A DNA stretch of 64,000 bases from Nigrospora sphaerica (taxonomy: Eukaryota > Ascomycota > Sordariomycetes > Amphisphaeriales > Apiosporaceae). Both the position numbers and the translations under genes were made by a program. Positions 33,696-46,600 of this stretch are shown here, piece by piece. The stretch covers positions 2,356,001-2,420,000 of the forward strand of contig JAGVVL010000015.1 in the NCBI GenBank assembly GCA_018287875.1, read 5' to 3'. The notes beneath the pieces were generated by a model. The model searched no databases. It was not told where the DNA came from and saw only the letters and a program-made list of their open reading frames with translations. The first letter of the stretch is position 1; each line of letters starts with the position of its first letter.

Positions 33696-34860
33696 GGGCA
33701 CGCACGTCTGCATGGGTACATACCTGCACTATTACTACCACCCCTTTTGCCTTCCTGGTCGATTCACCAGACCCATACAGGGACTCCAACACCGTATTTT
33801 ATTAATGGGCACCCAAACACCGGGCCCTGGGCCTGGAGCTTCAGCGGTCGCCCTGCACAACATGACTGTATACTTATTTTATAGACTACTAGAGGCGTAG
33901 CCTCTCCATTGAACATTAGGGGGGCCTGGGTAGCGTAGGGACCATCATTGGCGTTCCCGGGGAAATCTGATTTACTTGATTGGCATGCCGCAGCCCTCGG
34001 TACAATCTATACGGCGCCGGTGTATGGGCAGAGCAGTGTACAATTACATCAGACACGACGTTCTTTGGCGCCGACACCCATTCCCAACATCAGCATCCGG
34101 GCACCGGTACCTCCAATTTGGGACTTTAAGTTGGTCCTTGTGAATACCATTTAGAAATGGAGGAAATCCCTCAAAGGAACAACTGACAGTTCTTGCGTTC
34201 CCATGCCAAAAGCATGAACTCATGGTTCCGCCTTATTTACTTTGAATTGTCCAACCGTCTTCCAGTCGTCCAGGAAACGGGGAACCACAAACCTTCCATG
34301 CTTGAGTCCTACCAGGTACTGGGTACCCCATATTCCAAACTCCCCCCAAAAAACCCTTGCATCCATCCCATCCCCCAAAAGCACGGATGCTTGACGCTAA
34401 GATAAGCGATAAGAGAGAGCTACTGGTCCATTTGCAGAAGCTGTGGTGGGTCATTTCAACAATTCCAGCCAATCCAACGTCGCGATTGACTCGCAAACAA
34501 AGGAGGAAAGACCAGACCCTGGCGGATCCGACCAGGGAGGCCAGGGCCCCCGACGTGCCAAAGAAGTCTGGACGCGCGCTGCTGCTCCTTGCTTCCCGTG
34601 TTCCAGTGGCTTGCTCACATTCATCACCGTGCCTTTTCGTCATAACTATCAACTTACATCTCTGCATCTCCGTTTGCGTCTCCTCATTATCAAGTCAACC
34701 TTCCCACATTCCTCCACATCATTCTCCGAGGCATATTACGCGTCGGACTGTCCTTCGCCCTGCCCTAGAGTTCGCTGGCACTGCCTGGCCCTGCCTCCCT
34801 CCCATCCGCACCAGTTCAACCATACCTAATCAACCGCGGTCGCGCGCCTACTCGTCAACC
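33696..34860. other. Intergenic region and leader of the SAP-domain gene
   Basis: The last about 200 bases before 34861 are pyrimidine-rich with several CACATT/CATC motifs, typical of a fungal leader. No gene found in the rest. Confidence 0.45.
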
Positions 34861-35791
34861 ATGACCGACTACGCGACGCTCAAAGTGCCTGAACTCAAGA
34901 AGCTTCTGCAGGAAAAGTCGCTTCCTGTCACGGGCAACAAAGCCGACTTGATTGCGCGCCTGTCAGAGCACGACAAGAGCTCCGAGCCTGCCAAGCCCTG
35001 TGAGTCCCCGTTCCACGCCCAGATGTCGCGCGCGCGCGCGCCGAGACTGGCGATACCGCACGTCTCGGGGCTAACGCTCCTCACAAGCTGCCGCCCCGGC
35101 CGCCCCAGCTCCAGCTGCCGAGGATGAGATTGACTGGGACGACGACGAGCCCGCCTCGGCTGCCGCCGCTGCGAAGCCCGCCGAAGCCGCCAAACCTGCA
35201 GAGCCCGTTGCGGCTGAGGCGCCCACGCCCGCGCCCGTAGAGGACAAGCCTGCAGCTGCCGAAAAGGTAGAACAGCCAGCCACAGAGGCCCCTGCGGCCG
35301 CGGCCGCTACCGAGGCGAAGAAGGACGAGAAGGAGGCAGCGCCTAAGGCCGACTTCTCAGCACACCTACCTGCCACGGCCGCCGATGAGGAGGCCCGCAA
35401 GCGCGCCGAGCGCGCCAAACGCTTCGGCATAGTGGAAGAGGACGAGACCGAGAAGAAAAAGGCCGAACGTGCGAAGCGCTTCGGCCTCGATGCCGAAACC
35501 GTCGTCAAGGGTCTCGATGACGCTCTTCCGGAGCGCAGGCCCAAGCGCGGTCGCGAGGGCGGTGCTGAGGGAGAACGTGGCGCCAAGAGACAGAGCACCG
35601 ATGGCCGCCAGGGCGGCGTAGGTGGCGGACGAACCCGCGGCCGAGGGGGCCGGCGAGGCGGCGGCGATCGGCACGGCGATCGTAACGGCGACCGCAAGCC
35701 CAACGGCGGCGCTCCCCGTCGGTCTGTCGTCGACGACCCGGCCGAGAAGGCCAAGGCAGAGGCCAGGGCTAAGAGGTTCGGTGGCGCCTGA
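34861..35791 (+). CDS. tho1: SAP-domain Tho1/CIP29-like nucleic-acid-binding protein
   Basis: Homologue of yeast Tho1 and human SARNP/CIP29, which join the TREX mRNA export machinery and bind RNA or ssDNA. Two exons, 34861-34999 and 35088-35791, give 280 residues. Residues 4-38 form a SAP domain (LKVPELKKLLQEKSLPVTGN...). The middle is an Ala/Pro/Glu-rich linker with an acidic IDWDDDEP motif. The C-terminal half carries the family hallmark twice in a row, KRAERAKRFG and KKAERAKRFG, a third copy near the end (EARAKRFGG), and RGRGGRRGGG-type RGG sequence for RNA binding. The intron (88 bp) contains CGCGCGCG alternation. The start is the first ATG of the SAP domain; in-frame upstream codons are leader sequence. 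Confidence 0.93.
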
Positions 35792-38700
35792 GCGCCCGCC
35801 ACCGACGAGCCACCCCACAACGGGCGCCGACTCCGGCTTGGGGTGTTTATGAGAGAAAACGGCATTTGTATCAGTACGCTACGGGATCGGAGTCTGCGTC
35901 CGAACCACAAAAGCTCTCCCGGTCAGGGGTCACTCCATATACGAATCTAGGAATCCGACCTTCGTAACGATACGGCGCGTTCCATTTCTTATGCTATGTC
36001 CCGGAAAGGAGCTCTGGTACACGAATTGGAATTTGGTACCTTGTTTACAGCCACGAGAATTCACTTCGAAAATGATACCCAATATCAAGGAGCATGAGCG
36101 CGCACGAGGACGCAAGTTCTGGGCCACTTTGCCTTTTCGGTCTCGTTGTGAGGTGAACGATAGAATATGAAGTTTTGATCGGGCTGACTTGCCACATTCC
36201 GGACCCGAGGAACCCAAGGGCCGACGATGTCAAAGGCCAACATCATAGCGTCGTGACTTAAGGCTATAAACGGCCCGCCGTGCTAGGACGAACGCCTCTG
36301 CCTATGGCGCTCACCAAGAATAAGCGACGTTGGATCATTCGACTCCACGGATACAAAAACCTCGTGACTAACATTGAGCCAGCCCCTCCGCGATTCCGCA
36401 ATAAAATGGCATTCCCGTTTCCTGTTCCGTCAAATACCTTTATAGGGCAGTACGTTCAACGGGGTTGTCAACAGGCTTGAGACGATACGGGAGGGAAGGT
36501 GAACGGTACCGAAGAGTCATACCCAGTCCTTTCCATGCTTCAGGCAAGGTTGAAGATACAGGGCCGGGGGAGGTCTGGGTTCTTCGCCACACTCAACGAC
36601 ACAACTGACGGATATACCGCGAGCTTTGAGATGCGTCTTTGTTTAAAGGTTCTAGACCAGCAGAGCCGCGTGTGACTTAGTCTGCAGATTTATACCGCGG
36701 TCGCGCGGCATACGGATACTCGACACGGATGAAATGGCGTGACCCAGGCCAGCTTACTTCACCATGGGCTGCAGAGCTTACATTGCAGTTTCACTCAGCA
36801 AGCTCTCCCAACTTCACTAAGACCAAGGGCCACGAGAGCGCCCCTCGCTGAATATTACACGCGCGGGAACCGCCAGGGCCAGATGGCAACCGGCGGTACG
36901 GAACACCCGCGCCGTGGCTTGACTCCTCAAACCGCGAGAGGACGCCATCGTGACCCGCGGCGGGGTCTGGGGCTCGAAGAGAAACGCGGGAAGTGTTTCC
37001 CCCGCGCGACCTGCAGCGACGATCGAGGATGGCGCAAGCAAGGCGCAGTCGTCGGCGCGAGCGTCGATGTGAGCTGAGGTGGGAGCGACGGCCGCTGGTT
37101 CGCCCTCGGAATGTCTCAGGGATAACCGCTGGGACGCGGCCGGTGACAGACCACGTGATGGGACGGTAAAAAACCAAGGAGAGGCCCCGAGGTGACGGCG
37201 TGGCTTGACCACGAGGTTGCCGGTCGGTTTTCCTTTTCCACCCATTTCCGCCCCCAAACTGCTTTGTGAAGGGCTTTTGGGCCAGTCCCCATCGTCGACA
37301 AGGCCCACGCGAGAGAAGACTGTGGGCTGGTGGATATCGGATCCAGACTCTACCGTGCTGTGTGAGCAGCGGCTTCCCCACCGCTTACATCCCCGATATG
37401 GCTTTTATCTTCCCCGGCAAGGCGATCCTGGTCTCGGCGGCCGCGTTCTTGTTGGCTGTTGGTCCCATGTCTACAGTGACACCTTTCGGCCACGGCGGGC
37501 ATATGGAAGCTTGGGAAGTCAGCTGCGGGCCGTGGGTTTAGGTTAAACATGGGTACACGAAATCCCCCAAAGCCAAGGGTATAGGAGAGTCGGTTGGTAC
37601 GCATTGTCAAGTTATGATGACGAGCCGGCATGGCTGGCTGATAATGGTATCTCTGGCAGGTTACTGGCTTCGCTGCCGGCGAGTAACATCGAGGTAAGCC
37701 GCTCACGAGACGACATGACCCGAAAAGGGAAAGCCGCGCTAGCAGGATCAACACGGGCTAAAAAGGCCATGGTCCGGCTTTCGGTGCCAGCCTCGGGCGC
37801 CCGTACTTGCTGGAGACGAGTGCGTCCGGCTGGCCGAGAATGGGTACTACTGTGTGACTGCGCATGAAATCAGGGTGCGGACAAGTGGGCTGGCGCCCGA
37901 CTTCTCCAGGGACCATGAAATATACTACGAGAGGGAGAGGTTGGCGAGGTTGGTTGCCTATTCGCCACTCTCTCTCCATGGGCCAAAGGTGTTAGCTAAG
38001 TGCCGGCACAATAACCCCAGTCCTTGCTAAACTTTGGCTTTTTCATGCGAGGACCGGGGCACGTCTGTTTTCCAGTGGGTACACGCGAGAGGACTTTGCT
38101 CGTGGGAAAAACGTGGGAGGCGTCTGGACCTGCCCCCCAGACCCCCCAAGCCATAGCGCAACTGGCGCTTGTAGGGTGCTGTCGGGAGGGAAAAAAAAAG
38201 TAAGGAAAAAAGAAACGCCAATGCTAACAGTCCAGCTAAACTAGCTCATATGGAGTCTGCCACGATGGCATCGACGACGCCTTGTCCGTTTGCATCGACG
38301 GATTTGGGGCGTCATGGATGGATGGTTGATAGAGCAGAGAAATGTGACTGCCAGAACCTATGTTCCCTACCCAGCTGAGCCGAGCTGAAGTGGGACGCGG
38401 TTTTCGAGGCGATCTGTATGTCGCGCCCATGTCTGAGACCTGCATTGCAGTAGTGCCATGCTTGGCGGAGTTGCTGGGCGGCGAGAGAGATGATATGCTG
38501 GATTCGCATGCTGGGAACCCGCCCAGCCCATCCAGAGCGAGGAAACAATCCCGTTGGCTGGCAGGGCCCGCGGCGCTCGTCGCAAAGAGTCCACCAGACG
38601 GTGATCCTCCTGAAATACGGAGCGGCCAAGTCAAGCTGGCACCCTACGGATGAGGACATGGTGTCTTCCCCTGGAGGAACACATCCGATGGCATACGAAA

Positions 38701-41700
38701 GCCGGGAGACGTTGCCAACGCGCGTATTGGTGTTGAATGGACTACACCGTTGGCGCGGTTAGACGCGCTGACTCTTCGGCCCTTCGAGATATCTACGCGA
38801 GAGAAACGCCACCCCGCACGTATGCGTCGACGTGCATCGCGAGACCAGCCAGTGGACGGGAGCATCGGGTAAACGAATCCTCCCAACCGGCCCTCTGGTA
38901 AACAAGGTGACGCGAGGCTGTGAAACGGTTGGCCCGGCGTCGCAGAACAGCTGCTTCCCGGCTCGGAGGACTCGCACACCCACCTGCGGTCACGTTACTT
39001 CCCACCCACCAGGAAAGCCGTCTTCAACCCCTGCCATGTCACGATCCAATTGTCGTGGTGAGAACCCTGCCCACGGCCGAGTGGTCCCCGACATGCCTGC
39101 TCGCGGCTAGACAAGCGATGGCGATTGGGAAGCAGGGGCTGGGGCTAGCGGGCTGAGCGGGTCGGTCCCCTGTCAGCTTTTTTCAGAGGAGACTTTCTGA
39201 TCTTCAAAACCCATCTCTATCTTTCTGAGCATCCTCGGCATCGTCAAATGTCGTGGCTCGCGAGCGTGCAACATGTCCGGACTTTTGCCTCGGTTCTCCA
39301 GGCCGGGACCAGATTTATCCAGGGCTTGCGAAGGAAACGGCTGGCATGAACGTATGCCACGTCAACGGGGAATACGGTAGCTAAGCCACGACGGGACCCG
39401 CTAATATCCATCTATGCGTGCGTGCGTTGGGCGGTCGGCAGCTCGGGATACGAATTCGGTGGCAGTGCGCTGGGAGGCGGCACTCGCCACACGACGGCCT
39501 TGCCATCTACAACGCACCAAAATGCAAAGCTGCATCATGTATGTACCTTACTTACTCCATACCACGGACGGTGTGAGGTTGGAGAGGTTTGAGTACCCAC
39601 GGTCGACCGTCAAGACTGCCAACGCATTCGCCTTGCCACTCGTCTTTCAGCTGGCCTCGGTCGCTTAGCCTGGCGACTGCCGTTGTGAGGCGCGCTGGCC
39701 TGGCCCCGGATACTAAGCCCCCCCCCCCCCCCAAAAAGTGAGGGAGTTACCGTAAGTATTTTGAGTTGGACGGTAGGCAGCCTAAGTGGTGGAGGGGTAC
39801 AAGCTAGGGGGTCCCTCACTTTGGTTTTGGTGCCTAGTTCGTAGTGTACCAAGGCACGCGGACCTCAGGAACACGACAAAGCAAAGCCAGAAACGGAGCC
39901 TGCAGGCAACGCAACAATCCACCGCTGCATGTTGGTGACCTGGAGATGATGTATGCTATACCGACGCGGCCCATTTGGGCGACCTACTGGGGCCAGGCAG
40001 ATTCTCGCCGCCCTGTATCGTACGTGCGTACCTGGTACAGCGATGCTCTTCTATTCTGGGAAAAAAAACCGGACTGCGGGGTTTTGCCCGCTCCCAGGTG
40101 ATACCCAGGAAGTTCCCATTTCGGGCGTGTCGATAGCAGTCAGGTCTCTTGCTTTGGTCCGCCGTCTACGAAATCTTACATGTTGAAACAGGCCTCGAGA
40201 GCCGCCCCCAACGCGCAGGCGGAGAAGTCACGAGTCGACTAGCCAGGGCTACTTGGCCGCGGCGATTGGTCACGGAGCGATGCGGGCAAAGGATTTGGCC
40301 AAATTGACCCCTTTGGTATACCCAGATGTCCTCGCCAGTCAACACTGGCAGACGGCGCGGCGCTCGGGCAGGCGGTGACGAATTGCTCCGCAAAGAGGAG
40401 GGGGGACGGGGCGTTCCTGAATGCGCGCGAGGTCGTCGACATATCAAACTGAGGGGCCGCCCAGAACGTCATTGTCACACACACATCTCGTCGTGATGAT
40501 GCCCCATCGGCCCACGCACACTCGAGCCGGAGCCGGAGATTGTCTGCCTGTGACCACTAACGACGGCCGCAGGACGTGAAAGGGCCTGGTGACGAATCCC
40601 CGCTCCGTGCGGGTGCGACAGGCGAGCGACGCTGTGAGGACGAGTCCCGGGGCGTTTCCAGAACGTCAGGCTAAGCCGTGGCTGCTGGCCATCCCGCCAG
40701 TCCTATTGGCCGGTAATTGCTGCACGTCGACCAATTGTAAAATTCGCGAGGGTCGTACGCCTCGAAACCCAGGCGCCCTTGGCCAACAGTGGTTTCCCTG
40801 CGGGATTATGATTTGATATATTCCCCTTTTCCAGGTGCCCCTTATCCCCGTTGCTAATTGCCGTACCCGAGAGGCCAGCTGTGGTACGCGGCATCCGAGC
40901 AGGCACCCAAGAAGGCGTGGTAGAGACCAGCCGAACCGTCCAATGGCCTGGCCGCCCACGACGTGCTTACTCGTCCTCTTTATACGACCTGGAAATACTC
41001 GCAACTCTTTACCCACAAGCGTGTTCGCGCGCCATGCTTCACCCCCGGCCGGGATTTGCTGTGCGGGAACGCGGCGGCCGTCAACGGAAATGTGCCGTGA
41101 TCCCCATATGGGCTACTCAGAGCGCGCGGAGTGAGACAAGCCGGATGAGACATGCAGCAGCGCCATGCAAAAGACAAACGCGATCTCGCACACAACCACC
41201 AGTGAAAATTTCGGCAATTAGCGTATAGGAAGGCTCTCCATGCTAGCCGGTCACAGACAAAATGGTGGGATGTCGGGGCTACTTTCCCTGAAAAGGTCGA
41301 AGGGGGGGAGCCCTGGTGGTGTGGTACCTACCGGGTATGTAGGTAGGCAAATAGGCCTTGCCCACGCCAAGCAGCAGCGACGCAAAGCGGCGACCGGCAC
41401 GCAGGAAAAGTCGGCTCAGAACGTTGCATCTCGTGTCGGTGTCGAACGCCGTGTCTCTGGCGTCGTCCCTTCCACGTCCTGGAAGCCAGGATATCCCTCT
41501 CGCGGATGCTGCCCATAGCGCTGACAGCCCACGATGCCTATCGCCGGCCCGCAACCCGCACATACCACGCCAGCGACTGGCTCCACTAATAGCGATCCCC
41601 GTACTATCGGGTGCCCTGCTGTTCCCTCCCTGTCCTCCCCTGCCTCGCCCCGACAGGGTCAGGCGCTGCAAATCCGTCGTCGGCTCCCTCTCGATTGCTG

Positions 41701-43644
41701 CACAGCGCCAGCACCTTCTCGTCCGAATGTACCCGTGCCGTCTCCGAGGCCTCGAATTTTTGCCGCCGCTCGTCAGCAGCCAGCCCCTCTTTTTTTTTTT
41801 TTGGCAGCCAGCACCGCTTGCTTCCTGGTTCTTGGGACAGGTTGGGGCATCCCATCGTCAGCGCTTCGCTTGAGAAATTTTCAATCGCATGGGAGGGGTG
41901 TCGGCAGAATCTAGGCAAATGTGATAGCAGCCCGATTAAGTGCCCGGCCTGCCAGGGACAGGTACCGACCCCATCGCGCAATTAGCGTTACGCACCGCAA
42001 ACTCACTGCCTCGCGCGACGGCGCTGAGGGAAGACCACTCCATCTTTCCCTCCAGGCGTCCCGGCTGGGACAAGCGCCGGCAGACATGGCGACGAATAGC
42101 AGCGCCCGGTTCGCCCTTTGACGCTTCATAGGACCTCCCCGTATGCACGGCACAACCCAGGGCATCGAGAGACCCTCACTATCGGAACGCGGAGACCCAG
42201 TCCATTCCTGTTGCCGACTTCCTCGCCTTGGCGCCGGCATGTACTGGACTGCCGCACGTATACGGCCCTGCAGCGCACGCGTAACCACACCCCCCCTTCC
42301 CCTCCCCACCCCCTCCCGGCCCTAAGCGATTGGCCTGTCGGTCGCTGTGTACACCGTACCTTCGCCTAGCGAGCCTCCTCCTGGCCCTCGGTGACTCAGC
42401 CATCGTGAGCAGGTGGGAACTGCATGATCTTCGCTAGAGTCCCAAGGTATACCCAACCGTCCCCGCAAAACCCTGCGCAGCCGCCGCCAACCAGACCGCG
42501 ACTTCGGCGAGTCCAGATTTCCTACTGTCCCCAGAACACCTGACCTGGCCGCCGTGATCCTGATGGCCGCCTCTTGGCCGCGACAAGGATCTAAACGCCA
42601 CGCTTGTCAAAAATAACCCCTGCTCTGTGAGGCCGTCCCACCGCGCCCCTCACTGGGTACTGGATGTACTTCGCCTGATGGCTCCCTCACTGCCCTATGC
42701 GGGCAGGAGGGCGGCCAGGAACTATGGGATGCCGCGTACTGGGCCTATTTACCATAGTCGTGTCCCTCTTCGAACCTCGCCTTCTGGCTTGCGGCCGTTG
42801 CTCTTATCCGGCCACCTTGTTCGACCCCCTTTCGCATCTCTGTCGACCGTTTTCGTATTTACCCGCAGGCCTTCCGACCACCGACCAGCTCCTGTTGAGG
42901 GAATCCCGCCCAATAGAGGTTGCGAGGTGCCTCCTTGCGAAAGAGCCGCTTCATATAAGTCAGCAGTCTCAAACCCGGAGCCACAACGCCTGCTTAAACG
43001 CCCTTCGCACCCCACCATCAACCTCCCACACCCTGTCAGACCGTTGTAACTCACCAACACCCTCTCACCACCCCCAAGGAAACCTTGGCTGCCCTCCATC
43101 ACAGCCGACTAGCCTTTCCGGATCTGGTATCCCCGGGCTAGTACTATTATTCGAGATCTTCTCGTCCCACCCCCTGTCGCCGTCTCTTCCTCTTTCTGGA
43201 GATTCTTCTGCCTTTACCTTTCTGTCTCTTCCCTATACCCGTCTGTGACACTGCTCCTTTTATTACCATTATTATTTGCGTTTGGTTGTTTCCTTTGCTC
43301 CCGGCCGGCATCCAGAATACCCCGTCGGCGCTTCTGCTAGAGCCCTTCACTTTGTGTGGATTTACTCGAGCTATCCGGCTTCGTCGGAACGCATACGCGT
43401 CGTTGAGTTTCTGAGCCACGGTCCAAGACCCTGGACTGTCAGCATCTAATTGTCGGTTGTAATACTGAAGAGAGCCCGAATCCGCCTGCCAGGTTTGTCT
43501 CGCGTTTTTGTTATACAGAAGATCCTGTTCGCTGACTTTGGTTTCAGAAATTACCAGTGCAGAGCCCCGCGCCATGGTCTGTTGAAACTCGTTGATAGTA
43601 TGATTTAAGGCACCAGAACTTGTTTGCACACAACAAAAGCTAGC
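35792..43644. other. Nearly 8 kb without a supported gene
   Basis: No frame here joins into a protein I recognise. There is a C-tract at 39719-39732. One tiny ATG frame at 37398-37541 starts with a signal-peptide-like stretch (AILVSAAAFLLAVG) but has only 47 codons. From about 41500 the plus strand is increasingly pyrimidine-rich; 42600-43640 probably holds the promoter and a long leader of the next gene. An unusually long regulatory region or non-coding RNAs are possible; I see no direct evidence for them. Confidence 0.4.
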
Positions 43645-46600
43645 ATGGCCACCATTCGGGCGCGCTCCACTTCGAGGAGTAGAGGGAGCGAGGATTCACG
43701 CTCAAAGAGGATGGGTGGTCTTATGGAAACGTCACGGGAGGAGTTCCCGGCGGCTCTGACCAGGAACGCGCACAAGGAAGCCGGAAACACGAATAGCGGG
43801 TCTTCAGCGATTCCCCCGACGAGAACACAATCCCGGATACCCCAGACGTCAACCTCCCGTCGACCTCGGGGTGGCCCGCCCCTTACTCACGAGACCCAAG
43901 CATGGAGCAGTCCGACCGGCATCAGCAACCTCCCAACCCCCACCGTGCCCATTACTGCTACTGCCTCGACACAGGACCCCATCCCTGCAGCAAGGCCTCG
44001 CAATGTCCTGCGACGCAAGCAGTCGCCCGCGAGCCAGGAACGTGGAAGCCCCCGGGAGAATTTCCGCAAGAGCTCGGGAAGATCGGACTCGTCATCCTCG
44101 ATCCCCAGGTCGCAGAACTCGCTCGACTCGTACTCGTCGCAGATGGACCGTTCTTTCACAGAAAGTCCCATGGAAGTACAAGTAGCACAGAAGATCGAAC
44201 TGCCCAAGCCCGTTGTACAGGCGACGGGCGTCTACCCCGAACTCGACAGGTATCGGAACATCAGAGTTCCCTCCGAAGGACCCGGTACGGACATCCTATT
44301 CAGACTTGCCACCCACGACCTTCCACCGCCTACCCCCCTTTTCTCTGGTGGTAGCAGCCACAGCACGTTCAGCGCCAGTCCTTCCACTCATTTCTCAGAT
44401 TCACCAGGGCCTGGCCCGTACAGCCGGGACACGACGCCCACTTCCATGTCATCGGTCTCTCCCGGACTTGTTGCACCGTCGCGTACCGCCCTTCCCAAGC
44501 TGAGACACGCAAGCCCAGCTGATACGAGACCCCCGGTGTCGCGGCGCAGGGCCGGCAGTCTGTCCAACGACGAGAACCTCTACGGCAATGATCCGCAAGG
44601 ACTTGCAGCGGTCCGAGAAGCTCAGACATCCTCCTCGTCCAACTCGACGGTTCGCGATGACAGGCGGGATCCCAAACACAAAAGGAGCATTTCCTCAGGT
44701 CCCTCCAGCCCGCCCCCTAGGAACTCGTCCCAGAAGCTGCGGAAAGTGTCGGAGAGCGACGCGTTGCCGTACAAGTCCAACCAACCATGGACACGACCGG
44801 CCCCGATGCGGTCGCCGTCTCCAGCCAAGAGCCTTGTGGCACACCGTGAAGTGCCCCAGAGAGTCTTCACATCCCCGCAGTCATGCAGACTACCCCCGGC
44901 AAGGCCCAGCCGCGAAGGGACCCCCAACATGGCCTTTCAATTTGGAGGACCCGTCCCCGTTATCCATAGCAACTTGTCATCGACCAGCGTTCCCGAGAGA
45001 CGTCAGAGTAGTCAGCTAGCCCTCGGCACTCTCCCCAGATCGACCACGCCGGCGTCAGGCACGGATCGCGCCGCCGTGTCCAGGCCGACGCTTAGCCGCG
45101 AGCCGACCCCCGCACCACGATCGGATTCGTCTGCTGGCTCCCATTTGACCAAGTCGGCACGGCCAATCCGTACGCCCAGTCCCGGCGTGTCTGGCTTCAA
45201 GTCTAGGTTTGGTCTGTTCGGGAGACGAAAGACGGATACCGACGTACCCCAGGCCGAGAAGAAGGATCGCGTGGTGCGGAAAGGACCCGCCGCCGGGACG
45301 GGCCACGAAGGCTATGGGAGACTCGCCATCGGCAAGCGACGTAGTGCCAACCTGAGCAACCCCCCAAAGGGTGCTCACGGCGCCGTCTCTTCGTCGGAAA
45401 GCTTGGCCAGCGCACAAACAGACCCGTTTCTGCTTGAGCGTATGAACCCCGTGGTCATTGCGGGTGGCGAGATTATCCAGAACAAGAACACCAGTTCCGA
45501 GTGGAGTCGGACAGAGAGTGATCAGAGTCTTGCTCTGCGCCGTCCCAGTAACGAATCTCGAAACTTCTCCTCGACGTCGCTGTCGTCGCGAGACGAGCCC
45601 AGGAACACTCTCTGGCCTTCGGCGTTTCCGCGGGATTCGATCCAGACCCGTCGCCCCTCCGAGGGCAGCGACTCCGAGGGCCCTGCTGTAAAGCCAACAC
45701 TGGCGTATCGGCGGTCCCTTCAACGACTACGCTCATCCCCCAACCAGGAACCTCTGAGGCTGCCGAAGCCCATCGTCACTAGTGGCATCGCACCCACCTC
45801 ATTGGAAAGCATCGAGACCACTCTTCCCACGGATGATTCGTTTGCAGAGTCTCATACAGAAGTGGGACAGGAGAAAGGGAGCCACCCCGCACCAAAGAAG
45901 TTGACGAAACGACCCAAGTCTCCTCGGAAATGGATTCTGTTCAGCCGATCCCTGAATCGGTCCGCCCCTACTCTGAAGAAGACAGAAGAGTCAGCTGCCG
46001 TGGCGGCGACTGTCAAGGCCGTTCAGAGCAAACCAGTTGCCTTCTACACCATGATGGACAACTCGGAGCAGGAGGATAATCCAGCTGAACGCGACATGGC
46101 GGCCATCTTGAGGGAGGCGGAAGTTCTGCCACCTGTGCAACCCACCGCGGAGAAGCCGGCCCATGAACGGAAGCCATCCCTTGGTGGCGAACCAAGACCA
46201 CTGCCTGAGAGGAAGCTATCCCTCGGTGTCGAGCAGAAGCCGGCCCATGAAAGGAGGCCTTCCCTTGGTGGCGAGTTGAAGCAGGTCCACGAAAGGAGGC
46301 CATCCTTTGGTGGAGAGCCGAAGCTGCTGCACGAGAGGAAACCATCGCTTGGTGCGACGCAAATTCACGAGAAAAAACTGTCTCTTGGTGTTGAGAGAAG
46401 GGGCCGTTTCCCCGTCAAGTCGTCCACCCCCCAGACTTCAGCTCCAAGTGCATCTCGATTGAGGACACCGTCGGCTTCCCGGGAACCCCGTGCTCAGCCA
46501 GTCATCGCCCGGCCTGCTCCTCCCGGCCCCGTAGCGGAGAGAGCAACTACGGCGCGGCCCAGCCGGCTGCCTCAGGTTGGCCGGATTCCCAAGGTGGTCA

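Noticed and set aside
37398..37541. 47-codon frame with a signal-peptide-like start
   Set aside because: Too short and without cysteines pattern or homologue to call a secreted protein.
41358..41873. 171-codon plus-strand frame
   Set aside because: Its translation reflects a pyrimidine-rich stretch (Pro/Ser/Leu-rich) rather than a protein.
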